NCBI RefSeq assembly: GCF_015160875.1
Contig: NZ_CP063374.1
Coordinates: 6,575,501 to 6,639,500 of the forward strand
DNA length: 64,000 nucleotides
DNA from: Streptomyces chromofuscus
Lineage (GTDB): Bacteria; Actinomycetota; Actinomycetes; Streptomycetales; Streptomycetaceae
Reading direction: 5' to 3'
Within the stretch, counting starts at the first letter, position 1. Every line of letters begins with the position of its first letter. This document shows positions 52,064 to 60,608 of this stretch, piece after piece. Below the pieces are notes generated by a model. It ran no database searches and had not been told where the DNA came from. It saw nothing but the letters and a program-made list of their open reading frames with translations. The position numbers and the translations under genes are program-made.

Positions 52064-52079
52064 TGTGTTGATCAACACA
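52064..52079. promoter_or_regulatory. Perfect palindrome between marR and the aldehyde dehydrogenase
   Basis: TGTGTTGATCAACACA, a perfect 16-base palindrome, 20 bases before the marR start and 85 before the dehydrogenase ATG. The position and shape suit a MarR dimer. Confidence 0.75.
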
Positions 52080-52163
52080 TAGGTTGCCACCAAGACCATT
52101 GAACAATAACAATTAATTAGGTGCGTCAAGCGTCGACGCAACACGCAAGTGGAATGGGAAAGC

Positions 52164-53585
52164 ATGACCGTGCGCAAGATTCATCAGGTCTACATCGACG
52201 GGCACTTCGTCACTCCCCACGGGACCGAGATCGCCCCCCTGTACAACCCCGCCTCCGAGCAGGTCGTCGGAGAGGTGCGGCTCGCCGACGAAGTCGACGC
52301 CCGTGCGGCGGTCGCCGCTGCCAAGCGGGCCCTTGCCGGGTACTCCCGGACCACCAAGCGGGAGCGCATTGCCCTGCTCGAGCGACTGAGCTCGGCGTTC
52401 GCCGACCGGCTCGACGATCTCAAGACGGCGATGACCGAGGAGTACGGAGCGGTGCGCGGCATCGTCGAGGGTCTGCTGCCGCTGGCCCCCAAGATGTTCG
52501 ACGAGGCCGCCGCACTCCTCGCGTCCTACGAGTTCCGCCAGACCCGCGGCAGCACCACCGTCTCCATGGATCCGCTCGGCGTCGCCGTCGCGATCACCCC
52601 GTGGAACCTCAGCGCCGTCTTCGTGGCGCAGAAGGTCGCCGGGGCCCTTGCCGCCGGGTGCACCGTGGTCGTCAAGCCCAGCGAACTCAGCGCGCTGCAG
52701 ACGCAGATCATGACGGAGGCGTTCGACGCCGCGGACCTGCCGCCCGGTGTGGTCAACGTCGTCACGGGCCGGGGCGCGACCGTCGGTGACACCCTGACCT
52801 CGCACCCGGACGTCGCCAAGGTGGACTTCACCGGCTCCACCGCGGTCGGACGGCAGATCATGCGCAACGCCGCCGACACCTTCAAGCGCCTGACGCTCGA
52901 ACTCGGCGGCAAGAGCCCGACCGTCCTGCTCGACGACGCCGACATCCCCGCCGCCGTCGGCGCCGCGCTCACCTCGGGCTTCCTCAACAACGGTCAGACG
53001 TGCTTCGCCGGAACCCGCATCCTCGCGCCGGAGAGCCGACTCGACGAAGTCGTCGAGGCCATCGAGTCCGCGATGCCCGCGTTCGCGGCGGGTGACCCCA
53101 CCGACCCGGCGACGGGCGTCGGCCCCGTGGTCAGTCAGGCGCAGTTCGACCGGGTCCAGGGCTACATCCGGCTGGGCAAGGAGGAAGGCGCGCACCTCCT
53201 CACCGGAGGTGAGGGACGGCCCGAGGGCCTGGACAAGGGCTGGTTCGTCAAGCCCACCGTCTTCACGGGCGTCCGCAACGACATGCGCATCGCACGCGAG
53301 GAGATATTCGGCCCGGTGCTCGTCGTCATCTCCTACCGGGACGACGACGAGGCGGTCGCCATCGCCAACGACACCCCCTTCGGCCTTCAGGCGCACGTCT
53401 TCTCGAGCGATGCCCAGCGGGCTCGCCGCGTGGCCGAGCGACTCGAAGCGGGAACCGTTCTCATCAACAGGATCTTCGGTGATCCCGAGGCACCCTTCGG
53501 CGGTATGAAGCAGTCAGGCATCGGGCGCCACCACCACACCTACGGACTCGAGTCCTACCTCGAGCCGCGGGCCATCACCGGCTGA
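52164..53585 (+). CDS. Aldehyde dehydrogenase
   Basis: 473 residues, NAD(P)-dependent. VDFTGSTAVGRQIMRNAADT and LTLELGGKSPTVLLDDADI hold the active-site glutamate, SGFLNNGQTCFAGTRILAPE the catalytic cysteine, and EEIFGPVLVVISYRDDDEAV the C-terminal signature. The early PLGVAVAITPWNLSAVFVAQ is the cofactor region. It oxidises the aldehyde made by the alcohol dehydrogenase. The ATG has GGGAAAG upstream; it is controlled from the marR palindrome region. Confidence 0.95.
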   Translation: MTVRKIHQVYIDGHFVTPHGTEIAPLYNPASEQVVGEVRLADEVDARAAVAAAKRALAGYSRTTKRERIALLERLSSAFADRLDDLKTAMTEEYGAVRGIVEGLLPLAPKMFDEAAALLASYEFRQTRGSTTVSMDPLGVAVAITPWNLSAVFVAQKVAGALAAGCTVVVKPSELSALQTQIMTEAFDAADLPPGVVNVVTGRGATVGDTLTSHPDVAKVDFTGSTAVGRQIMRNAADTFKRLTLELGGKSPTVLLDDADIPAAVGAALTSGFLNNGQTCFAGTRILAPESRLDEVVEAIESAMPAFAAGDPTDPATGVGPVVSQAQFDRVQGYIRLGKEEGAHLLTGGEGRPEGLDKGWFVKPTVFTGVRNDMRIAREEIFGPVLVVISYRDDDEAVAIANDTPFGLQAHVFSSDAQRARRVAERLEAGTVLINRIFGDPEAPFGGMKQSGIGRHHHTYGLESYLEPRAITG

Positions 53586-53760
53586 GCACCGGGCAGAGGC
53601 CGCCGGCAGGCCGCCTCACGGCTCAGCGCCCCGGCGTCCCGGAGGCGGGCCGGCCGGGTAGGACGCGCCGGGCACTTCACGGCGGAGTAGGGTTCCTCGG
53701 ACGAGACCCGTAGGAGCTGGCGATGACATGTAGGGCGGACACTCTGCGAGGCCTCGAAAG

Positions 53761-54675
53761 ATGCTGAGGAACGTCACCGCGACCCGCTACGTCGCGCCCC
53801 TGCGCTCCGGCGGCTCGGTGCCCGGCGTCGTCGAGGCCGACGACCTCGGGACCTACGTCGTGAAGTTCACCGGCTCGGCGCAGGGCCGCAAGGCGCTGGT
53901 CGCCGAGGTCATCGTCGGGGAACTGGCGCGCGCGCTGGGGCTGCGTTTCCCCGAGCTGGTGCTGGTCCACTTCGACCCGGGCATCGCCGGGCACGAGGAG
54001 CACCAGGAGGTCCGTGACCTGCACGCCTCCAGCGCCGGGGTCAATCTGGGGATGGACTACTTGCCGGGCGCCCGGGACTTCACGCCGGAGGTCGCGAAGA
54101 CCTTCCCGGTCGACCCGCTGGAGGCGGGACGCATCGTCTGGCTGGACGCGCTCACCGTCAACGTCGACCGGACGGTGCACAGCTCCAACCTCATGGTCTG
54201 GCCCACGCTCGGCGTCGCGCCCCCGCGTCTGTGGCTGATCGACCACGGCGCCGCCCTCGTCTTCCACCACCGCTGGGACACCTCCGCCCCCGAGAAGGCG
54301 TACGACTTCCGCCACCACGCCCTCGGTCACTACGGGCCGGACGTGCGGGCCGCCGACGCCGAATTGGCCCCACGCGTGACCGAGGACCTGCTGCGCGAGG
54401 TGCTCGCCGAGGTGCCGGACGCCTGGCTGGCCCACGACACGGACTTCGCCACGCCCGTCGCGGCCCGGGACGCCTACGTGGAGTACCTGCTCGCGCGCGT
54501 GCGGGCCTCGGGGGACTGGTTGCCCACGGACTTCCCCAGCCGTGAGGAGATCGCCGCCGAGCAGGCCCTGCGCGCGGCGAGGACACAGCAAGGCAGGCCG
54601 AAATGGCTCAAGCAGGTCCCCGACCTGCACGGCAAACCGGCCGCGGAACAGGATTGGTCGGTGCACCTGGGATGA
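53761..54675 (+). CDS. HipA-family kinase-like protein
   Basis: 304 residues. GTYVVKFTGSAQGRKALVAE with the nucleotide-contacting lysine, MDYLPGARDFTPEVAKTFPV, and WLDALTVNVDRTVHSSNLMV (the D-N-x-D/R-T catalytic region with DRTVHSSN) then LWLIDHGAALVFHH (the metal DHG). This is the HipA-like kinase group without the HipB antitoxin. Stand-alone actinobacterial members may phosphorylate unknown targets. Its stop overlaps the next ATG (ATGA), so it is coupled to a SelW-like gene. Confidence 0.85.
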   Translation: MLRNVTATRYVAPLRSGGSVPGVVEADDLGTYVVKFTGSAQGRKALVAEVIVGELARALGLRFPELVLVHFDPGIAGHEEHQEVRDLHASSAGVNLGMDYLPGARDFTPEVAKTFPVDPLEAGRIVWLDALTVNVDRTVHSSNLMVWPTLGVAPPRLWLIDHGAALVFHHRWDTSAPEKAYDFRHHALGHYGPDVRAADAELAPRVTEDLLREVLAEVPDAWLAHDTDFATPVAARDAYVEYLLARVRASGDWLPTDFPSREEIAAEQALRAARTQQGRPKWLKQVPDLHGKPAAEQDWSVHLG

Positions 54676-54950
54676 CGTCCGGGAACCAGCGCGTCCAGAT
54701 CGAGTACTGCACCCAGTGCGGCTGGCTGCCGCGCGCCGCCTGGCTGGCACAGGAACTGCTGACGACGTTCGGGGTGGAGCTGACCGAACTGGCCCTGAAG
54801 CCGGGCACGGGCGGGGTGTTCGTCGTCCGCGTGAACGACGAGGTCGTGTGGGACCGCCGCGAGCAGGGCTTCCCGGAACCGACGGCCGTGAAGACGGCCG
54901 TACGCGACCGGGTGGCCCCGGGGAAGTCCCTGGGCCACTCGGAACGCTGA
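54672..54950 (+). CDS. SelW/Rdx-type thioredoxin-fold small protein
   Basis: 92 residues. VQIEYCTQCGWLPRAAWLAQ has the CxxC motif of Rdx (SelW/SelT/SelH) proteins, followed by ELALKPGTGGVFVVRVNDEV and WDRREQGFPE, the family G-x-F pattern. Both residues are ordinary cysteines, not selenocysteine. It may be a redox partner. It starts in the stop of the HipA-like gene, so the two are co-translated. Confidence 0.85.
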   Translation: MTSGNQRVQIEYCTQCGWLPRAAWLAQELLTTFGVELTELALKPGTGGVFVVRVNDEVVWDRREQGFPEPTAVKTAVRDRVAPGKSLGHSER

Positions 54951-54953
54951 GCG

Positions 54954-56579
54954 TCAGCCCTTGAGCTGCTCGTACGCCGGCAGCGTCAGGAAGTCGGCGT
55001 AGTCCTCGTCGAGCGAGACCTTCAGCAGCAGGTCGTGGGCCTGCTGCCAGGTCCCGGCCGCGAAGGCCTCCTCGCCGATCTCCGCGCGCACCGCCGCCAG
55101 GTCCTCGGCGGCGACCTTGCGGGCCAGCTCGGCGGTGACCCGCTCGCCGTTGTCGAGGACGACGCCCGCGTTGATCCACTGCCAGATCTGCGAACGGGAG
55201 ATCTCGGCGGTGGCCGCGTCCTCCATCAGGTTGAAGATCGCGACCGCGCCGAGGCCCCGCAGCCAGGCCTCGATGTACCGGATGCCCACCTGCACGGCGT
55301 TGACCAGACCGGCGTACGTCGGCTTGGCGTCGAGGGAGTCGACGGCGATCAGGTCCTCCGCCTCGACCTCGACGTCCTCGCGCAGCCGGTCCTTCTGGTG
55401 GGGCCTGTCGCCGAGGACCTTGTCGAAGGACTCCATGGCGATCGGGACCAGGTCGGGGTGGGCGACCCAGGAGCCGTCGAAGCCGTCGTTCGCCTCGCGG
55501 TCCTTGTCGGCGCGGACCTTCTCGAAGGCGACCTTGTTGACCTCGGGGTCCTTGCGGGACGGGATGAACGCCGCCATGCCGCCGATCGCGTGCGCGCCGC
55601 GCTTGTGGCAGGTGCGGACCAGCAGTTCGGTGTACGCGCGCATGAAGGGGGCGGTCATCGTCACCGCGTTGCGGTCCGGCAGCACGAACCTCGGTCCGCC
55701 GTCCCGGAAGTTCTTGACGATGGAGAAGAGGTAGTCCCAGCGGCCGGCGTTCAGGCCGGAGGCGTGGTCGCGCAGTTCGTAGAGGATCTCCTCCATCTCG
55801 TACGCGGCCGTGATCGTCTCGATCAGGACGGTCGCGCGGACGGTGCCCTGCGGCATGCCGACGTATTCCTGCGCGAAGACGAACACCTCGTTCCAGAGGC
55901 GGGCCTCCAGGTGCGACTCGGTCTTCGGCAGGTAGAAGTACGGACCCTTGCCGAGGTCGAGCAGGCGCTGGGCGTTGTGGAAGAAGTACAGGCCGAAGTC
56001 GACGAGGGCGCCGGGGACCGGGGTGCCCTCGGCGTCGACGAGATGCCGCTCGTCCAGGTGCCAGCCGCGCGGGCGCATGACGACGGTCGCCAGCTCCTCG
56101 GGGGCCTTGAGCGCGTACGACTTGCCGGACGCCGGGTCGGTGAAGTCGATGTTCCGGGCGTAGGCGTCCGTCAGGTTGAGCTGGCCGAGGACGACGTTCT
56201 CCCAGGTGGGAGCGGAGGCGTCCTCGAAGTCCGCGAGCCAGACCTTTGCGCCCGAGTTGAGGGCGTTGATGGTCATCTTGCGGTCGGTGGGACCAGTGAT
56301 CTCGACCCGGCGGTCGTTCAGCGCGTCCGGGGCGGGTGCGACGCGCCAGGTGGGGTCCTCGCGGATCGGTGCGGTCTCCGGGAGGAAGTCGAGCGTGGAG
56401 GTGCGGGCGATCTCGGCGCGGCGTTCCGCGCGGCGGGCGAGGAGTTCGTCACGCCGGGGCGTGAACCGGCGGTGCAGCTCGGCCACGAAGGCGAGCGCCG
56501 CGTCGGTGAGGACCTCCTCCTGCCGGGGCAGGGGCTCGGCGTCGACGATGGCCGGCGGAGACGGCGCTGGTGCGGACAT
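54954..56579 (-). CDS. aceB: Malate synthase A
   Basis: 541 residues, the usual length for isoform A. It condenses glyoxylate with acetyl-CoA to malate. The signature MEDAATAEISRSQIWQWINA is near the C-terminus, with GTVRATVLIETITAAYEMEE holding catalytic residues and VWLADFEDASAPTWENVVLG near residue 115. It ends with a C-terminal LPAYEQLKG. AllR-type box TTCCTTATCATGGAA about 103 bases upstream places it with the glyoxylate genes. Confidence 0.96.
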   Translation of the reverse strand: MSAPAPSPPAIVDAEPLPRQEEVLTDAALAFVAELHRRFTPRRDELLARRAERRAEIARTSTLDFLPETAPIREDPTWRVAPAPDALNDRRVEITGPTDRKMTINALNSGAKVWLADFEDASAPTWENVVLGQLNLTDAYARNIDFTDPASGKSYALKAPEELATVVMRPRGWHLDERHLVDAEGTPVPGALVDFGLYFFHNAQRLLDLGKGPYFYLPKTESHLEARLWNEVFVFAQEYVGMPQGTVRATVLIETITAAYEMEEILYELRDHASGLNAGRWDYLFSIVKNFRDGGPRFVLPDRNAVTMTAPFMRAYTELLVRTCHKRGAHAIGGMAAFIPSRKDPEVNKVAFEKVRADKDREANDGFDGSWVAHPDLVPIAMESFDKVLGDRPHQKDRLREDVEVEAEDLIAVDSLDAKPTYAGLVNAVQVGIRYIEAWLRGLGAVAIFNLMEDAATAEISRSQIWQWINAGVVLDNGERVTAELARKVAAEDLAAVRAEIGEEAFAAGTWQQAHDLLLKVSLDEDYADFLTLPAYEQLKG

Positions 56580-56681
56580 GAGCTGTCACTTCCTTCAGCG
56601 GTGGCACCGGTGCCGGTCGGCACGCAGGGGAGATTCCACACCCGCTGTACGGTCGGGTGCCTCTGGGCAGTGGATATTAGT

Positions 56682-56713
56682 TTCCTTATCATGGAACTTC
56701 AATGGTTTGTTGA
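56682..56713. promoter_or_regulatory. Two operators before aceB
   Basis: TTCCTTATCATGGAA (56682-56696) is a weak AllR-type box with TTCC-N7-GGAA. Immediately after it, TCAATGGTTTGTTGA (56699-56713) matches the TCAAC-N5-GTTGA box with one arm mismatch. Adjacent sites suggest that two regulators act here. Confidence 0.6.
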
Positions 56714-56762
56714 TGTCGAGACTCTCCGGGTCGAGGCAGGGTGGCGCTCGGTGCCACCCCGT

Positions 56763-57365
56763 TCACTCAAGGTGGCTCAGGTCGGCCGCCGTGTCGATGT
56801 CGTACGGCCGTGCCACGTCGCCGCACTCCACGAGACGGACCGCGGCCGCGTGCTCCTTCACGTACGCGCGTGCCCCCCGGTCGCCGGTCGCAGTCGCCGT
56901 GATGCCCGCCCAGTGCCCGGCGCCGAGGAGCACCGGATGACCGCGTACGCCGTCGTAGGCGGCCGAGACCAGTGAGGACTCGTCCGTGTAGGCGGCCAGG
57001 ACGCGGGCGACCGCCTCCGGTCCGATGCCGGGCTGGTCGACGAGCGACACCAGTGCGGCCCGCACCCCCGTCCCGGCGAGCGAGTCCAGCCCCGCGCGCA
57101 GCGAGGAACCCATGCCCCGCTCCCACTCGGCGTTGTCCACCAGCACACAGCCGGGCAGCTCCGCCCGGTCCCGTACGGCGTCGGCGCGCGCCCCCAGCAC
57201 GACGTGCACGCGCGTGCAGCCGGCCGCGCGCAGCACCGCGACGGCGTGTTCGACCAGTGGGCGGCCCCGGTGTTCGAGCAGCGCCTTGGGCCGGCCGCCG
57301 AGCCGGCGCCCGCCGCCCGCGGCGAGCAGCAGCGCGGCGACCGGTGCTTGGTTCTGATCCGTCAT
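56763..57365 (-). CDS. MocA-like nucleotidyltransferase
   Basis: 200 residues. ALLLAAGGGRRLGGRPKALL is the nucleotide-binding G-x-x-x-R-x-G-x-x-K signature, with the later VSLVDQPGIGPEAVARVLAA (metal-binding D). This type attaches CMP to molybdopterin for xanthine dehydrogenase-like enzymes, or acts on other sugars. Close to the purine genes the molybdenum role is plausible, since xanthine dehydrogenase makes urate, but no such enzyme lies in the window. Confidence 0.85.
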   Translation of the reverse strand: MTDQNQAPVAALLLAAGGGRRLGGRPKALLEHRGRPLVEHAVAVLRAAGCTRVHVVLGARADAVRDRAELPGCVLVDNAEWERGMGSSLRAGLDSLAGTGVRAALVSLVDQPGIGPEAVARVLAAYTDESSLVSAAYDGVRGHPVLLGAGHWAGITATATGDRGARAYVKEHAAAVRLVECGDVARPYDIDTAADLSHLE

Positions 57366-57550
57366 GGGTCCTGCATACCTGACCCCCGCGCGGGCCGGAC
57401 GGCGCCCGGGGACTGAATTTCGGTCCCCGTGGTGGCGGATCGGCATCCGGTGGCGTTTACTGGCCCGCGTCCCCGGCGCACGACCGGCGCGATGGGGCGG
57501 GCGGGGAGCAGGGTGGGGCTGTGCACAACGGTGTGCCAGGGGGGAGAGCT

Positions 57551-57871
57551 GTGTTGCGGAGCTTGGGGCAGAGGCCAGTGACCGGCAGCGGCGAGGATCC
57601 GAAGGTGGCGGAACTGCGGACCGCCGTGTCCCGACTGCGCCGTGAACTCGCCGCGCATCCCGCGGACTTCCCCGACCGTGCCGTCGCCGAGGAGGAACTC
57701 GCGGCGCTCGCCGCGATGACCGCCGACGGCACGCCCGAGATCCCCCGCCTGCGCCGCTCGCTGCTGCTGATCGCGGGGGCGATCGGCTCGGTGAGCGCGC
57801 TGTCGCGGGGCCTGTCGCAGGTGCGGGACGCGGTGGAACTGTTCGGCGACCCGCCACGACGTCACGGCTAG
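57551..57871 (+). CDS. DUF5955 family protein
   Basis: 106 residues from GTG 57551, chosen because GGGGGGAGAG lies just upstream; an upstream GTG at 57521 adds ten. The helical LRSLGQRPVTGSGEDPKVAE start, KVAELRTAVSRLRRELAAHP, and IPRLRRSLLLIAGAIGSVSA region fit DUF5955, a streptomycete family of unknown role. The stop falls one base from the inverted-repeat element that follows. Confidence 0.8.
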   Translation: MLRSLGQRPVTGSGEDPKVAELRTAVSRLRRELAAHPADFPDRAVAEEELAALAAMTADGTPEIPRLRRSLLLIAGAIGSVSALSRGLSQVRDAVELFGDPPRRHG

Positions 57872-58055
57872 GGCCTGTCGTTCGGATCACGCCGCGGACG
57901 CGGGGTCCGGCACGCGCCGCTGCCGCGTTGTCGTCGGTCGCCGCCGCTTCGCGTCGACTCCCTCCTCCGCCCTGCAGCCGCACGCACCGGAACCCGCTCA
58001 CCGGCATCGATCAGCACCGTCGGCGCCCTGCGACCTGATCCGAACGACAGGCCCT
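57870..58055. mobile_element. 186-base inverted-repeat element (MITE-like)
   Basis: The ends match as a 20-base perfect inverted repeat, AGGGCCTGTCGTTCGGATCA at 57870-57889 and its complement at 58036-58055. The interior has no gene. I recognise the end sequence as a repeated element of Streptomyces genomes, so this is probably a non-autonomous transposable element. No target duplication is visible. The first base falls in the TAG stop of the previous gene. Confidence 0.65.
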
Positions 58056-58162
58056 CGCCGCGGGGAGGCACGCCCGGGCGCTTCCCGGCGGCGGCGCGGG
58101 TCAGTGGCCGGCCGTCAGGCTCGGCGGCCGGTGCTTCCGGCCGGGTCGCCGGGGCGGGCTCG

Positions 58163-58960
58163 TCACGCCAGGTTCTGGCTGGCCAGGGCCTCGGACAGCT
58201 CGGCGGCGATCTGCTGGAGCACCGGCACGATCCGCTCCGTTGCGGTCTCCGTCACCCGGCCCGCCGGGCCCGAGATGGAGATCGCGGCGGCGGTGGGGTA
58301 GTCGGGCACCGAGACCGCCAGGCAGCGCACGCCGATTTCCTGCTCGTTGTCGTCGACGGCGTAGCCCATGCTGCGGACCTCGTCGAGCGCGGCGAGGAAG
58401 CCGTCCGGTGTGGTGATCGTCTTCTCCGTCGCGGCGGGCATGCCGGTGCGCGCCAGCAGGGCGCGCACCTCCTCGTCCGGGAAGCTCGCGAGCAGCGCCT
58501 TGCCCACGCCGGTGGAGTGCGGCAGGACCCGCCGGCCCACCTCGGTGAACATGCGCATCGAGTGCTTGGACGGCACCTGGGCGACGTAGACGATCTCGTC
58601 TCCGTCGAGCAGCGCCATGTTGGCCGTCTCGCCGGTCTCCTCGACCAGTCGGGCCAGGTAGGGGCGGGCCCACGTGCCGAGCAGCCGCGAGGCGGACTCG
58701 CCGAGCCGGATCAGGCGCGGGCCGAGCGCGTAGCGCCGGTTGGGCTGCTGACGGACGTACCCGCACGCGACGAGGGTGCGCATCAGGCGGTGGATGGTCG
58801 GCAGTGGCAGCCCGCTGCTCGCGGAGAGCTCGCTCAGGCCGACCTCGCCGCCCGCGTCCGCCATCCGCTCCAGCAGGTCGAAGGCGCGCTCGAGGGACTG
58901 GACGCCACCGCCGTTGGCGGACTTGGCGGAGTCGGTGGTGCTGGCGCTGGACGTCGGCAC
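58163..58960 (-). CDS. allR: AllR, IclR-family repressor of allantoin/glyoxylate genes
   Basis: 265 residues from GTG 58960 (AAAGGAA upstream). The N-terminal winged helix (about 20-80) reads RAFDLLERMADAGGEVGLSE and GLPLPTIHRLMRTLVACGYV. The C-terminal IclR ligand domain includes LLDGDEIVYVAQVPSKHSMR and GVRCLAVSVPDYPTAAAISI. It is divergent from allB, with the box TTCCGCTTTGTGGAA between. By homology to the S. coelicolor regulator, it represses allB-alc, gcl, hyi-glxR and aceB; pathway intermediates release it. Confidence 0.93.
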   Translation of the reverse strand: MPTSSASTTDSAKSANGGGVQSLERAFDLLERMADAGGEVGLSELSASSGLPLPTIHRLMRTLVACGYVRQQPNRRYALGPRLIRLGESASRLLGTWARPYLARLVEETGETANMALLDGDEIVYVAQVPSKHSMRMFTEVGRRVLPHSTGVGKALLASFPDEEVRALLARTGMPAATEKTITTPDGFLAALDEVRSMGYAVDDNEQEIGVRCLAVSVPDYPTAAAISISGPAGRVTETATERIVPVLQQIAAELSEALASQNLA

Positions 58961-59060
58961 GGCGCGTTCCTTTCGGGACTGACGGGAGGGCAGAAGCCTA
59001 CCCGGCGGCCGGTTGACTCCCCGTTTGTGCATAGCTACGTTCTGCCTGCTGGAATTCTCA

Positions 59061-59075
59061 TTCCGCTTTGTGGAA
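59061..59075. promoter_or_regulatory. AllR-type operator before allB
   Basis: TTCCGCTTTGTGGAA, 12 of the 15 palindrome positions match TTCCGC-N3-GCGGAA. It lies in the allR-allB divergent region, suited to autoregulation and allB repression. Confidence 0.82.
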
Positions 59076-59152
59076 ACGTCCAGATGGGGCGTCGCGGGTG
59101 CACTGTGGAGAAGTGTGCCTCTTGACGGTGTGCGAACGGGAGTGAAGACTTC

Positions 59153-59169
59153 TTCAACAGAACGTTGAA
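59153..59169. promoter_or_regulatory. TTCAAC-N5-GTTGAA palindrome before allB
   Basis: TTCAACAGAACGTTGAA, a 17-base inverted repeat. Its core differs at two positions from the copy before the urate operon (23101-23115). It is not an AllR-like sequence. Confidence 0.65.
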
Positions 59170-59241
59170 TTCCGTGGCGTGGAAGTACCTCCCGTTTCCC
59201 GGAGGTCTCGGGAGCCGGGACGGCGGCAGAGAGGGGTCCGG

Positions 59242-60576
59242 GTGTCCGACGCTGAACTGGTGCTGCGCTCGACGCGTGTCATCACGCCCGGGGGGACGCG
59301 CCCGGCGTCCGTCGCGGTCGCCGACGGGAGGATCACCGCCGTCCTGCCGTACGACACCCCGGTCGGGGGCGCCCGGCTGGAGGACGTCGGCGAGCACGTC
59401 CTGCTGCCCGGCCTGGTCGACACCCACGTGCACGTCAACGACCCCGGCCGCACCGAGTGGGAGGGCTTCTGGACCGCCACGCGCGCCGCGGCGGCCGGCG
59501 GCATCACCACCCTCGTCGACATGCCGCTCAACTCGCTGCCGCCGACCACCACCGTCGAGAACCTGCGCACCAAGCAGGAGGTGGCCCGGGACAAGGCGCA
59601 CATCGACGTCGGCTTCTGGGGCGGCGCGCTCCCCGGCAACGTCAAGGACCTGCGCCCGCTGCACGAAGCCGGGGTCTTCGGCTTCAAGGCGTTCCTGTCC
59701 CCTTCCGGCGTGGACGAGTTCCCGCACCTCGACCAGGAACAGCTTGCCCGGTCCATGGCCGAGATCGCCGGGTTCGGCGGCCTGCTGATCGTGCACGCCG
59801 AGGATCCGCACCGCCTCGCCGCCGCCCCGCAGCAGGGTGGCCCCAAGTACGCCCACTTCCTCGCCAGCCGTCCGCGCGACGCCGAGGACACCGCGATCGC
59901 CACCCTGATCGCCCGGGCGAGACGCCTCCACGCGCGCGTGCACGTGCTGCACCTGTCCTCCGGCGACGCGCTGCCGCTGATCGCCGCCGCCCGCGCGGAG
60001 GGTGTGCGCGTCACCGTCGAGACGTGCCCGCACTACCTCACCCTGACCGCCGAGGAGGTTCCGGACGGGGCCGGCGAGTTCAAGTGCTGCCCGCCCATCC
60101 GCGAGGCCGCCAACCAGGACCTGCTGTGGCGGGCGCTGGCCGACGGCACGATCGACTGCGTGGTCACCGACCACTCCCCGTCGACGGCCGACCTCAAGAC
60201 GAACGACTTCGCCACCGCCTGGGGCGGCATCTCCGGCCTCCAGCTGAGCCTGCCGGCGGTGTGGACCGAGGCCCGCAAGCGGGGCCACACCCTGGAGGAC
60301 GTCGTCCGCTGGATGTCCACGCGGACCGCGGAACTCGTCGGGCTCGGCCACAAGGGCGCCATCGAGGCCGGCCGGGACGCCGACTTCGCCGTCCTCGCGC
60401 CCGACGAGACGTTCACCGTGGACCCGGTCGCCCTCCAGCACCGCAACCGCGTCACGGCGTACGCCGGGCGCACCCTCAGCGGGGTCGTGAAGTCCACCTG
60501 GCTGCGCGGCGAACGCATCGTGGCAGACGGCGAGTTCACCGACCCGAAGGGGCGACTGCTCACCCGCACCCTCTGA
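59242..60576 (+). CDS. allB: Allantoinase
   Basis: 444 residues. A dihydroorotase-like zinc hydrolase: LPGLVDTHVHVNDPGRTEWE (metal HxH), FGFKAFLSPSG with the carboxylated lysine, LLIVHAEDPHRLA, and VTDHSPSTADLKT with the catalytic aspartate. It opens allantoin to allantoate. GTG 59242 is preferred as GAGAGG lies 7 bases upstream; an ATG upstream at 59179 would overlap the promoter. It is followed by alc in one operon. Confidence 0.96.
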   Translation: MSDAELVLRSTRVITPGGTRPASVAVADGRITAVLPYDTPVGGARLEDVGEHVLLPGLVDTHVHVNDPGRTEWEGFWTATRAAAAGGITTLVDMPLNSLPPTTTVENLRTKQEVARDKAHIDVGFWGGALPGNVKDLRPLHEAGVFGFKAFLSPSGVDEFPHLDQEQLARSMAEIAGFGGLLIVHAEDPHRLAAAPQQGGPKYAHFLASRPRDAEDTAIATLIARARRLHARVHVLHLSSGDALPLIAAARAEGVRVTVETCPHYLTLTAEEVPDGAGEFKCCPPIREAANQDLLWRALADGTIDCVVTDHSPSTADLKTNDFATAWGGISGLQLSLPAVWTEARKRGHTLEDVVRWMSTRTAELVGLGHKGAIEAGRDADFAVLAPDETFTVDPVALQHRNRVTAYAGRTLSGVVKSTWLRGERIVADGEFTDPKGRLLTRTL

Positions 60577-60608
60577 ATCCCGACGTCCGAAAGGCAGACC
60601 AGATCACC

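Noticed and set aside
54672..54950. Selenocysteine in the SelW-like protein
   Set aside because: The motif codons are ordinary cysteine codons (CTQC); there is no in-frame TGA.
53677..55179. A 500-codon minus-strand frame
   Set aside because: Antisense to the HipA-like and SelW-like genes, which have recognisable motifs and an ATGA overlap.
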